From Planctomycetota bacterium (GTDB lineage Bacteria > Planctomycetota > Phycisphaerae > Phycisphaerales > UBA1924): a stretch of DNA of 64,000 nucleotides. The position numbers and the translations under genes are program-made. The notes beneath the pieces are model-generated. The model worked only from the letters and a program-made list of their open reading frames with translations. It had not been told where the DNA came from and made no database searches. The stretch lies in NCBI GenBank assembly GCA_018242605.1, contig JAFEBP010000007.1, forward strand, positions 163,059-227,058. The letters run 5' to 3'. Below, one piece after another: positions 16,910 to 25,297 of the stretch. How positions within the stretch are numbered: the stretch's first letter is position 1; each line of letters starts with the position of its first letter.

Positions 16910-19193
16910 ACTTCACTCACAGCCCGGAATCGTCATCACAGGTATGGGCCTGGCGACCAACCTGGGACGCGACGTGAACACAACCTGGGCGGGCATTCGG
17001 GCCGGTCGGATCGGGCTCGGACCGATGAGCGAAATGGAGTCGCCGTTGCCGCCAAGCTCCGTTGGTGGTCAGGCGATGGACCTCCCAGCCCAGTACTCGC
17101 CCGAACTTCCCCGAGAAGCACGATACCTTCGGTGGGTCATCGAGCAAGCGCTCAAAGAAGCCTCCGCTTCCTACAAGCCTGATCGCTGCGCGACGATACT
17201 TGGCACAACTCTTCACGGCATCCGCGCCGGTGGGCGATTCCTTCGCAGCGACGACCCCGGAGAACTCCGCAACTTCCTCGCAAACTCCGTCATTCGCCTG
17301 GCGACCGGCGGACTGGGGCTTGGAGGGCGTTGCGCCACCACCTGCTCGGCGTGCTCGTCGAGCCTTGGAGCGATCGCGCTGGGCGTCACGATGCTGCAGA
17401 CCGGGAGCGCGGATCTGGTCGTCGCGGGCGGTTACGACGCGGTGAGTGAATACGCCTGGGCCGGGTTCAACTCGCTGCGGCTGGTCACGAATGACGGGGT
17501 AAAGCCCTTCTCAAGGCACCGGCGCGGGATGATGCTCGCCGAGGGCTACGCCGTCGTCGTGCTCGAACGCGAGGCCGACGCCGCGGCACGCGGCGCCAAG
17601 CCGCTCGTGCGTGTACGCGGCTGGGGCGAATCGGCGGACGCCCATCACCTGACGCAGCCGGACCCCAAGGGCCAGGGCGCGGCCCGAGCCATGCGAGATG
17701 CGCTGTCGCGGGCCGGGTTGCAAGCCAGTGAGATCGGGATGATCGCCGCACACGCGACCGCAACGCCCGACAACGACGCGGCAGAATACGCGGCGTTGCG
17801 CTCCGTGTTCGGCGAATCGCTGGAGTCCATTCCTGTCGTCGGGTTCAAGAGCTATCTGGGCCACACGCTCGGCGGCGCAGGGGCGGTGGAACTCGTGCTC
17901 TCCGCGTGTGCGCTGCGGTCGGACTGGATACCGCCGTGCGCCACCGTTCGACAGGAGGATGTTGAGTTTGAGGGCCTTCGGGTGACCCCGCCCTCGGGCA
18001 CTGCCGGGCGCATCTCCTACACGCTGAACACGTCCCTGGGGTTTGGAGGCGCGAACACATGCGTGATCCTCGGTCATGCCGAAGAGGTTGCGCAGGTACG
18101 AAGCTATCCCGCTCTCCCGCCCCCGCAAGCCTGGATCACAGGAATCGGCGTGCTGCTGCCCGGAATCACCGGCGTACCGGCGCTGGTCGAAGCACTTGAT
18201 GGTCCCGAGACGCTCATTGTGCCGCGGAGCGCCGCAGCCTGCATCAGCGACGATCAACTCGCCCAGGTGCTGAACGTCCGGCGAGTCCGGCGGTTGAGCA
18301 CGTGCGTGAAGCTCATGCTGGCATCGGTCTCGATGGCGATCAAGCACGCGGGGCTGGAGAACAATACCGAGCGACTGGAGAAAGCCTGCGCGATCCTGGC
18401 CAGCACGCACGGTTCCTCGGGGTTCTGCTCGGAGTACTACACGCAGATCGTGCGGGAAGGCGTGCTCGGCGCGAACCCCGTGTTGTTCGCGGAAGGGGTT
18501 CCGAACGCCGCGGCGGCGCACGTGAGCACCAACTTCGGCATCCGCGGGGCGTGCCAGACGATCATCGGATCACGCACCGCGGGATTGGACGCGTTGGGCC
18601 TGGCCGCGATGCGCATTCAGGCCGGCGCCGCACAGACGATCCTCGTGGGAGCGGCCGAGGAGACACACGCGAACGTGGATAGGGCGTACCGGCATTTCAA
18701 CCTTTGCGAGGAAGCCGCAGCAGGACGGGGTTTCTTCACCACACCCGGGGCTGTGGCATTGGTCGTTGAATCCAGCGCCTCGGCCATGGCCAGAGGCGTT
18801 CGCCCCTTGGCACGACTGGGCGGCAGCGTTGCGGTATCAGGAACCGCGGGCAAGAGCACCGACGTGGGGTGTGCGGCCGAGTGCGATGCGCCAACCCGAG
18901 CGTTGCGTCTCATCGGCGCCGATGGCGCGGTCCTCGGATCGGACAATCGATCCTGGATCGATCGTGCCGAGGAGAACGCGGTGAACGCACACCCAGGTGC
19001 GACGCTCGTGCACTCCCTTCACGACCGGACCGGCGATCTGTTCGCGGCGGGATCATTGCTGGCGATCGTGAGGGCGCTGGCTCAGGGGTCCCACGATGCG
19101 ATGACCGCGCTTTGCACGGACTTTGCAGGCGTTGCTTCGGCCATGAGGGTTTTCCGCTCGGGGCAGGTAATCACCACCGGCCCGGATGCGTAG
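16896..19193 (+). CDS. Ketosynthase fused to ketosynthase-like chain-length-factor domain
   Basis: 765 residues from ATG 16896. The first domain (about 10-395) is a complete beta-ketoacyl-ACP synthase: active cysteine 153 in SACSSS, histidine 286 in AAHATATPDND, lysine 318 and histidine 323 in FKSYLGHTLGGAGA, and the GFGGAN signature near 382-387. The second domain (about 411-755) has the same fold pattern (QAWITGIGVLLPGITG; PNAAAAHVSTNFGIRG) but no cysteine at the active site, where it reads GSRTAG (558-563). This matches an inactive KS-beta/chain length factor. KS-CLF pairs set chain length in type II systems; here both are in one chain. It should elongate the aryl starter with malonyl units. 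Confidence 0.85.
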   Translation: MDAGELHSQPGIVITGMGLATNLGRDVNTTWAGIRAGRIGLGPMSEMESPLPPSSVGGQAMDLPAQYSPELPREARYLRWVIEQALKEASASYKPDRCATILGTTLHGIRAGGRFLRSDDPGELRNFLANSVIRLATGGLGLGGRCATTCSACSSSLGAIALGVTMLQTGSADLVVAGGYDAVSEYAWAGFNSLRLVTNDGVKPFSRHRRGMMLAEGYAVVVLEREADAAARGAKPLVRVRGWGESADAHHLTQPDPKGQGAARAMRDALSRAGLQASEIGMIAAHATATPDNDAAEYAALRSVFGESLESIPVVGFKSYLGHTLGGAGAVELVLSACALRSDWIPPCATVRQEDVEFEGLRVTPPSGTAGRISYTLNTSLGFGGANTCVILGHAEEVAQVRSYPALPPPQAWITGIGVLLPGITGVPALVEALDGPETLIVPRSAAACISDDQLAQVLNVRRVRRLSTCVKLMLASVSMAIKHAGLENNTERLEKACAILASTHGSSGFCSEYYTQIVREGVLGANPVLFAEGVPNAAAAHVSTNFGIRGACQTIIGSRTAGLDALGLAAMRIQAGAAQTILVGAAEETHANVDRAYRHFNLCEEAAAGRGFFTTPGAVALVVESSASAMARGVRPLARLGGSVAVSGTAGKSTDVGCAAECDAPTRALRLIGADGAVLGSDNRSWIDRAEENAVNAHPGATLVHSLHDRTGDLFAAGSLLAIVRALAQGSHDAMTALCTDFAGVASAMRVFRSGQVITTGPDA

Positions 19194-19250
19194 AGTACCA
19201 CCCGCGAAAACGACTACTCAAGCGGCAGAACCGAGGAATTAGGAAACTCC

Positions 19251-20558
19251 ATGCGAGATCGCTATGACGTCCTGATCGCCGGCGGCGGACCGGCCGGCTC
19301 AACCGCGGCACTTGTTCTCGCCCGCGCCGGTCTCTCCGTGTGCGTCCTCGAGAAAGACAGGCACCCTCGGTTCCATATCGGTGAATCTATTCTGCCTCGC
19401 AACTCGGTGGCGATCAAGGAGCTGGGACTGGAGGCCGAGGTTCAGACGCTGCCGCACGTACCCAAGTTCGGCGCGGAGTTCGGGATGGGCAACGATTTCG
19501 CAACCCGCAAGTTCACCTTTACCGACGGACTCCTCCCCGGTTTTCCGATCTTCAACATCGAGCGGTCGTGCTTCGACAAAATGCTGCTCGACCAAGCCCG
19601 GAAAGCCGGCGCTGACGTTTTCGAGGAAATGCCGGTGAAACAAATTGCGCGGCTCCGCCATGAAGATGTGCGCGTCCGCACGGAAGACCGTGAGGTGACG
19701 GGGCGGGTCCTCATCGACGCTTCGGGTCACGGCACGATCGTCGGTCGGCACCTTGATATTCGCCGCAACTTCGAGGACCCTCGCCTGCAGAAAGTCGCCT
19801 ATTTCGAGCACTTCGAGAATGTCGAGCGACCTGAGGGAACAGCCACCGGGCATCCCGGCATCATCATGTGCGAAGAGGGCTGGTTCTGGCTCATTGGCAT
19901 CTCGGCATCAAAGACGAGCGTCGGTTTCGTCACGCGTCCCTCGTTCGCGAAGACTCTCAGCGTGCCGCCCAAACGGCTTCTTTCCTGGGCGGTGCAGCGG
20001 TGCCCGGTGGTGCGGCACCGAATGCGCAACGCGGCGGGCCCGGCGGAGAACATGGTGCTCAGCGATTTCAGTTACCGCTGCCGCCCCTACGCCGGCGACG
20101 GATACTTCATGGTCGGCGACGCCGCGTGCTTCCTGGATCCGATTTTCTCTACCGGTGTCACGCTCGCGATGGTGAGCGCACAGCACACCGGCGCGGTGGT
20201 CGGGAAAATGCTCAACGGGAAACTCCCCGCCGCGGCGGCCCGCCGCGAACACATCCGATTCATCAGCAATAGTTGCCGCCCGTTCTGGCGGCTGATACGC
20301 GGCTATTACGAGCATTCATTCCGAGAGTTGTTCATGGAGGGACAGGGCCCGTTCCAGATGCAGCGAGCGGTGATCTCCATTCTCGCGGGACAGGTCTTTC
20401 CAAAGCCGGTGTGGGCGCTTCGTTGGCGGCATGCCGCGTTCGACGCGTGCGTTGAGCTTCAGAAGCACTTTGCGCTGGTGCCCCGAAGAGTTCCATGCAG
20501 GTTGGTCGATCAGCAACCGGAACTGGTTCCCGCGTTGGGCGAACTGGTCGCGGCGTAA
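19251..20558 (+). CDS. Flavin-dependent halogenase-family oxidoreductase
   Basis: 435 residues. N-terminal FAD motif GGGPAGS (11-17), then RFHIGESILP, then VPKFGAEF with lysine 72 at the place of the active-site lysine of phenol/pyrrole-type halogenases, then EGWFWLIGI, close to the WxWxIP halogenase signature but with glycine for proline, and the FAD motif GDAACFLDPIFSTGV. With bound FADH2 and chloride or bromide, such enzymes halogenate aromatic rings. Xanthomonadin is a brominated aryl polyene and its cluster also has a halogenase, so ring halogenation is the best guess. Some homologues act as other flavin oxidoreductases. A GAGGAATTAGGAAA stretch precedes the ATG. Confidence 0.75.
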   Translation: MRDRYDVLIAGGGPAGSTAALVLARAGLSVCVLEKDRHPRFHIGESILPRNSVAIKELGLEAEVQTLPHVPKFGAEFGMGNDFATRKFTFTDGLLPGFPIFNIERSCFDKMLLDQARKAGADVFEEMPVKQIARLRHEDVRVRTEDREVTGRVLIDASGHGTIVGRHLDIRRNFEDPRLQKVAYFEHFENVERPEGTATGHPGIIMCEEGWFWLIGISASKTSVGFVTRPSFAKTLSVPPKRLLSWAVQRCPVVRHRMRNAAGPAENMVLSDFSYRCRPYAGDGYFMVGDAACFLDPIFSTGVTLAMVSAQHTGAVVGKMLNGKLPAAAARREHIRFISNSCRPFWRLIRGYYEHSFRELFMEGQGPFQMQRAVISILAGQVFPKPVWALRWRHAAFDACVELQKHFALVPRRVPCRLVDQQPELVPALGELVAA

Positions 20559-20578
20559 CCGGCAGTCCAACACGGAGA

Positions 20579-21850
20579 TCAAGCAGCCGCGCCGGGAACC
20601 CGAGGCGTTGCCCGGGTCCGCAACACGATCCTGAGGGCAGCGTAACTCAACAAGGCCAGCGTTGACCCCACCACCGCCGCTCCGGCGATCCACTCCCACA
20701 GCAGGGCTCTGGCGTCGGCAAGTTTGAAGGTCGACCACGCGGGCAAGGTTTCAAGCGTCGGGAATGCTCCGTGGAGAAGCGTGTGTCCGACGAACAAGGA
20801 CAGAAAGACAAATACGAAACCAACCGGCGGCGTCGACAGACTGGAAACGGCGATGACAACCGCCGGATGAAGCCGGAACTTCGCCGCGAGCCACAGGCAC
20901 ACGATCGTCTTGACGCCGTACAACGGGGCCACGGCCATGAAGACGCCCGCGGCGACCGACGCGGCCAATCGCTCCCGCGAGCCTGCGTCGCCGGTGGCCA
21001 TCTCAAACAAGCGTCGGGGGCCCAGCCACCAGCATGCGCGCCGGAGCACCGTGCCGGTCGATCCGCTAAAGTGAGTTGCCGGGGTCGTGTTCGACCACGT
21101 TGCGCGAGGAACAGGATCACCCGGCAGCACCGAGCGCCCGAGCAGCATGGCGTGCATTCGGATCGCGTCCCACGTGTCACGTCCGACCCGGAAATGAGTG
21201 ACTCGCCCCCCGGGGACCTTGTACACGCCGGAGATCGGCACTTCGACGACCCGCGCACCCGCCCATCCGGCGCGGATCAGGACCTCGGTCTCGAAGGCGT
21301 AGCGTCCGCTCTTGCTGCCCAAAGCCTCAACCAGATCCAGCGGATACGACCGCAATCCACTTTGGCTGTCGTCGACACGAACCCCGCTCGTGATCCAGAC
21401 GAAGTGATTCGAAAGGCGACGGCCGATGATGCTTCCCGCGGGGCACCCGGCGGTCCGACCCGGGCGGGCGCCCACAATGAGCGCACGCGGATTCTCGGCC
21501 GAACGGGCGATCAATAGTTGCAAGTCCGACGGCACGTGTTGACCGTCGGAATCGATCGTAAGAGCGTGTGTAAATCCGAGTGCGCTGGCCTTTGCGAACC
21601 CTGTGTGGAGCGCCGCGGCCTTGCCTCTGTTCCGCTCGTGTGTTATGACATGACGGTCGGGCCCGGACGCCCAGGTTCCCAGTATCGAGGAAGTGGCATC
21701 GGTTGAACCGTCGTTCACAACAATCACCGGAAGTCCCAAGCGCATAACTCCTGTGAGAACGCCTGGGAGTGCGCCATCGTTGTTGAACGTGGGACAGACA
21801 ACCACGAATCGCTGTGAACCGACCGGGCTTGATGCAGAGATGCTGAGCAT
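20579..21850 (-). CDS. Family 2 glycosyltransferase with C-terminal DUF2062 membrane domain
   Basis: 423 residues from ATG 21850. The N-terminal half is a GT-A glycosyltransferase: VVCPTFNNDG, VVNDGSTD (44-51), NRGKAAAL, and TIDSDGQH (98-105) with the metal-binding DxD. The C-terminal part, from about residue 300, has RERLAASVAAGVFMAVAPLYG and several hydrophobic helices, which is the DUF2062 domain. Glycosyltransferases with this tail are common in aryl-polyene clusters and probably add a sugar to the lipid anchor or head group on the inner membrane. It converges on the halogenase gene with only 20 bases between stops. Confidence 0.8.
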   Translation of the reverse strand: MLSISASSPVGSQRFVVVCPTFNNDGALPGVLTGVMRLGLPVIVVNDGSTDATSSILGTWASGPDRHVITHERNRGKAAALHTGFAKASALGFTHALTIDSDGQHVPSDLQLLIARSAENPRALIVGARPGRTAGCPAGSIIGRRLSNHFVWITSGVRVDDSQSGLRSYPLDLVEALGSKSGRYAFETEVLIRAGWAGARVVEVPISGVYKVPGGRVTHFRVGRDTWDAIRMHAMLLGRSVLPGDPVPRATWSNTTPATHFSGSTGTVLRRACWWLGPRRLFEMATGDAGSRERLAASVAAGVFMAVAPLYGVKTIVCLWLAAKFRLHPAVVIAVSSLSTPPVGFVFVFLSLFVGHTLLHGAFPTLETLPAWSTFKLADARALLWEWIAGAAVVGSTLALLSYAALRIVLRTRATPRVPGAAA

Positions 21851-22049
21851 GAAGAATCGAACGTCCCGGCGCGGCCGATGAACCTCTGCCACCCGGCTAC
21901 GAGCGTGATGCCACTATAGCGAGAAGGGGTTGTACCCGCGCACGGTTGCCCCCGGGATACCAATGCCTTACGCTTGACCCGCGTACGCGATCGTGGCGCC
22001 AGGCCGGATGTCACGGAGTATTCGTCGGCGAACACACTGGGGTAAATCC

Positions 22050-22718
22050 ATGAATGAACGAAATCCAATGGCTGGCGGGCTTCTCATTCTGCTGTGCGCG
22101 CTTGTGGGGTGCCACGGTTCCACGGCGACCGGCCCCACGGTCAAGTCCGCGAGCGATCCATGGTTCCTGGCAGCAACGACAGGCGCCCCGGCGGATCTGG
22201 ATGCGGCGATTAAGAGCGGAGCCAACGTGAACGCCCATGAATCGCGCGATCGCAACACCCCGCTCCACGTCGCCGCGATGGCGGGCAACGTGAACGCTGT
22301 GAAGGCCATCCTGGCCAACGGGGGCGATCCTAACGCTGTCGACGAGGACGGTCGCACGGCACTGATGATGGCGCTCTACCGAGGGCAGAGCGCCGCCGCG
22401 ATCGCGTTGATCGACGCCAACGCGAACCTGGAAGTGCAGGACCGATCGGGAAAAACAGCCCTCATGTTCGCCGCCCAATCCGGTCAGATCGACGCCATCC
22501 GTTCCATGGTGAATCACAAGGTGAACATCGATGCGGTGAGCCACAGCAACGCAACGGCGCTCATCTATGCCGCCGACCGCGGGCAACTGGGGTCGGTGCA
22601 GGCGCTGAAAGCGGCCGGGGCGAACGCGGCGCTGCGCGACAAGAAGGGCCGCTCCGCGCTTGATTTCGCGGTTGCAAAGAACTATCCGCAAGTGGCGCAG
22701 GCTTTGCAGGCGCCCTGA
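22050..22718 (+). CDS. Ankyrin-repeat lipoprotein
   Basis: 222 residues from ATG 22050. The N-terminus GGLLILLCALVGC is a lipoprotein signal with lipobox LVGC. It is followed by about six ankyrin repeats, each about 33 residues, recognisable from DRNTPLHVAAMAGNVNAVKAIL, DGRTALMMALYRGQ, SGKTALMFAAQSGQ, NATALIYAADRG and KGRSALDFAVAKN. Ankyrin repeats bind proteins; the partner is unknown. It lies just outside the biosynthetic cluster and no functional link is visible. Confidence 0.85.
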   Translation: MNERNPMAGGLLILLCALVGCHGSTATGPTVKSASDPWFLAATTGAPADLDAAIKSGANVNAHESRDRNTPLHVAAMAGNVNAVKAILANGGDPNAVDEDGRTALMMALYRGQSAAAIALIDANANLEVQDRSGKTALMFAAQSGQIDAIRSMVNHKVNIDAVSHSNATALIYAADRGQLGSVQALKAAGANAALRDKKGRSALDFAVAKNYPQVAQALQAP

Positions 22719-22809
22719 TGCTCGCGGAATCTGCCCCGGTAGACTGGAACTCGGCATGCGCTTTCAGCCGTGCATGGTCGGAACGTGATCGGACGCCTGT
22801 CCCGCACGC

Positions 22810-23487
22810 TCAGAAGCTGAGTTCGACGGTCAGGACAAACGTGGGATTGTCGTCGTCAGGATCAAGTACATATCCGCAGATGTCGACCTTGTCCACGGTG
22901 AACCCGACGAGAAAACCCCGCTGAATGTCACGGTCTGAGTCGTAGAGGCGTGTCCGCTGCCCCACGAGCCCGAAACGGAACCACTCCACCGGCGACAGTG
23001 TCAGTTCAGACCAGTTGTAGAAGAAACTCTCCGCGGAGTTGTTGAGGTCGATGACGTACTCGCCCTCGCTGTAGAGTTCGAGCTTCCACCAACTGAGCGT
23101 CGCTTCGTAGCCGGGGGCGATTCCGTCGGTCTCGCCGAAGACGCCCCCGAGCATGGGCGTGATCTGCCACTTGAACTGTTCGCCTCCGCTGAAGTTGTAA
23201 CCGGCCCAGAGGGAGCCCGTCTCGACAGCCTCGTAGTTGTACCGGGCTTCAAGATGCAGCCAATCGTGATCGGCCGTAAAAGTGGGTTGAATGTACTCGC
23301 GGTCGTCGGGCACCATGTACGTGCTCGCAGAGAGAGAAAATGACCACGGTTTGATCTCGAGATCTCCACCGGTCGGTGGTTGGGCGTCGGCCGCAATTGG
23401 CGGCGCGTCGGGAGTCGTCGGCTGGGACACGGCCGGGGCGGTCAACAGCCCCACCACCATCGGAATGATCGCTGACGTATTTTCCAA
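22810..23487 (-). CDS. Predicted beta-rich outer-membrane protein
   Basis: About 225 residues. I choose TTG 23487 as start because GGAGG sits eight bases upstream, at 23496-23500; in-frame alternatives are TTG 23502 and ATG 23460. After a signal-like stretch (IIPMVVGLLTAPAVSQ) and a proline-rich linker come alternating aromatic strands (LHLEARYNYEAVETGSLWAG, FKWQITPMLGGVFGET, WKLELYSEGEYVIDL), ending in VELSF. The aromatic last residue and strand pattern suggest a small outer-membrane beta barrel. Its ribosome site lies inside the end of the upstream VIT-like gene, so the two are coupled. No family can be named. Confidence 0.65.
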   Translation of the reverse strand: MENTSAIIPMVVGLLTAPAVSQPTTPDAPPIAADAQPPTGGDLEIKPWSFSLSASTYMVPDDREYIQPTFTADHDWLHLEARYNYEAVETGSLWAGYNFSGGEQFKWQITPMLGGVFGETDGIAPGYEATLSWWKLELYSEGEYVIDLNNSAESFFYNWSELTLSPVEWFRFGLVGQRTRLYDSDRDIQRGFLVGFTVDKVDICGYVLDPDDDNPTFVLTVELSF

Positions 23488-23491
23488 GCGA

Positions 23492-24163
23492 TTATCCTCC
23501 AAGAGCGATCGTCAAGGCCACCAGAGCACCGCCCAGCACGACCATCACAACCGCGTGCACCCAAGGGCTTCTCCCGACGCAACGCCCGAACGCATACCCC
23601 AACGCCGCCAGCATCGCGATGGCGATCAGATTGGAGACCCGCATCGCGCGGCTCGCCTCGTGCATGAGAATGAAGGGGATCGTGACCGGAAACGTAGAGA
23701 GCACCACCAGCAGGAATACACCCAACGCGCCGAGCCAATCTTCCTTCGCCAGCCGCACAAAGTGTGGTGGTTCCGGCAGTTTCACCAACCGCTCGTGGAT
23801 CGCCTTGAGTTCCTGCGGTTCCAAGATCGACGCGACCACCGTCGGCAGCGCCCCCGCGATGATCCGCATCGCCGCCTGCGGATCAGCGGCGCCCCGCACG
23901 GCACGGAAAACCTTCACGGCTCGCCCCTTTTCGGCCAGGCATCCCATGAGGTACAACACCGCATCGATAATGCCCCAGGCCAGGTTGCAGCCCAGCGCAC
24001 CGATGAGCATGGTGCGGATGTCATCGCGACCGGCCTCGGCGACACTCAGCGACCCGGTAAAAGTGATCACCATGATCAGCCCGAACAGCACCTCGGAGAT
24101 TCGTTCCTCGGGCGTGAGCACTCGTTTGGTGGAGCGAATCGGTTCTCGGGTTGAAGCGGTCAT
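23492..24163 (-). CDS. VIT/CCC1-like integral membrane protein
   Basis: 223 residues with about five hydrophobic helices. The N-terminal part ERISEVLFGLIMVITFTGSLS resembles the VIT1/CCC1 (DUF125) family, whose members move iron or manganese. The following ALGCNLAWGIIDAVLYLMGCL and the late helices fit. The usual cytosolic metal-binding region is short or missing, so transport is inferred from partial similarity only. It is translated just before the predicted outer-membrane protein (gap of 4 bases). Confidence 0.6.
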   Translation of the reverse strand: MTASTREPIRSTKRVLTPEERISEVLFGLIMVITFTGSLSVAEAGRDDIRTMLIGALGCNLAWGIIDAVLYLMGCLAEKGRAVKVFRAVRGAADPQAAMRIIAGALPTVVASILEPQELKAIHERLVKLPEPPHFVRLAKEDWLGALGVFLLVVLSTFPVTIPFILMHEASRAMRVSNLIAIAMLAALGYAFGRCVGRSPWVHAVVMVVLGGALVALTIALGG

Positions 24164-24415
24164 GGGTGCTTGTCCTTAGAGAGGTTGTGTAGTTGAACGC
24201 CCAACGCTACGGAAAGAATATGACGTCCGGACGGCGACCCAGTGCCTGCGGCACTGATTTCCATGGCTGGCAAGCGCCATCGGATCGCGAGGCGCAACGT
24301 CAACGAGTGATCGTGTTTGAGGCGACGAACGCCGTAGAAACTTGGAGCGCCTCGGCAACGCCTACTGTTTCTTGACTGGAGGTTCGCAAACGCCCGACAC
24401 TACAAGGAGACTTCC

Positions 24416-25225
24416 GTGAAGGAACACAACGACGACGGCGAACGCGGCGCCCTGAAAAAAAAGCACTACGAGAAGGAACTGAAGAAGCTGCAGGAACAGC
24501 TCTGCCACCTTCAGGCGTGGGTGAAAGCCAAAGGTTATCGCGCCATCATCGTCTTCGAAGGGCGTGACGCGGCGGGAAAGGGCGGAGTCATCAAGGCGAT
24601 CACCGAGCGCGTCAGCCCCCGGGTGTTCCGGCTGGTCGCGTTGCCCGCTCCCTCGGACCGCGAGAAGTCTCAGATGTACATCCAGCGGTACATGCAGCAT
24701 TTCCCCGCCGCGGGGGAGGTGGTGATCTTCGACCGCTCTTGGTACAACCGCGCGGGCGTTGAGTATGTGATGGGATTCTGCACCAAGGAGCAGCACAAGC
24801 GATTCCTGGAGTTGTGCCCGGAAATCGAGAAGTTCATCGTGGACGGCGGCATCAAGCTCATCAAGGTGTGGCTTGAAGTGAGCGACAAGGAGCAGAAGCG
24901 GAGGTTCGAAGCCCGCATCGAGGACCCGTTGCGACAGTGGAAGCTCAGCCCCATGGACCTTCCCTCGCGCAGCAAGTGGTTCGAGTACTCCCGTGCTCGC
25001 GACATGATGCTGGACGCGACCGACACTGATTACTCCCCCTGGCACATCGTCTTTTCGGACGACAAGAAGCGGGCGAGGCTGAACATCATCCGCCACATTC
25101 TCGACGCGATCCCCTACAAGGTGCTTTCTCGCGAGAAAGTAAAGCTCCCCAAGCGGTCCATGAAAGGTCAGTACGACGACCAGGCGACGATCGCGAAGCG
25201 CAAGTTCGTCAAAGAAGTCTATTGA
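24416..25225 (+). CDS. ppk2: Polyphosphate kinase 2
   Basis: 269 residues. Walker A GRDAAGKGG at 49-57, then DRSWYNRAGVE (106-116) as the Walker B/lid region, and the conserved PLRQWKLSPMDLPS segment. PPK2 transfers phosphate between polyphosphate and nucleotides, typically making GTP or ATP from GDP or ADP. The length is that of a single-domain class I enzyme. The start is GTG 24416 after AAGGAGA. The SulP transporter follows on the same strand after 72 bases. Confidence 0.92.
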   Translation: MKEHNDDGERGALKKKHYEKELKKLQEQLCHLQAWVKAKGYRAIIVFEGRDAAGKGGVIKAITERVSPRVFRLVALPAPSDREKSQMYIQRYMQHFPAAGEVVIFDRSWYNRAGVEYVMGFCTKEQHKRFLELCPEIEKFIVDGGIKLIKVWLEVSDKEQKRRFEARIEDPLRQWKLSPMDLPSRSKWFEYSRARDMMLDATDTDYSPWHIVFSDDKKRARLNIIRHILDAIPYKVLSREKVKLPKRSMKGQYDDQATIAKRKFVKEVY

Positions 25226-25297
25226 GGTGACGCGACCATTTGTCAGGCGGTCAAGGCCCCCCACCGCTGCTACCAACCCACTACACCGGAGTTCACC

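Larger units (their letters stand above)
6068..21850. other. Aryl-polyene / xanthomonadin-like biosynthetic gene cluster
   Basis: Thirteen adjacent genes supply the parts of a hydroxybenzoate-primed polyene pathway: chorismatase (starter acid), acyl-AMP ligase (activation), ACP, KS-CLF fusion (elongation), FabZ-like dehydratase, methyltransferase and halogenase-type flavoenzyme (tailoring), three acyltransferases and a glycosyltransferase (attachment to a lipid), and LolA-like protein, lipoprotein and MMPL exporter (envelope transport). Most genes overlap by a few bases. No ketoreductase is seen, so a housekeeping FabG would have to serve. The assignment rests on family content and known xanthomonadin/APE clusters; the product itself is inferred. 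Confidence 0.75.

Noticed and set aside
24164..24415. Possible small gene between the VIT-like and ppk2 genes
   Set aside because: The 60-codon frames on each strand have no ribosome site and no recognisable features.
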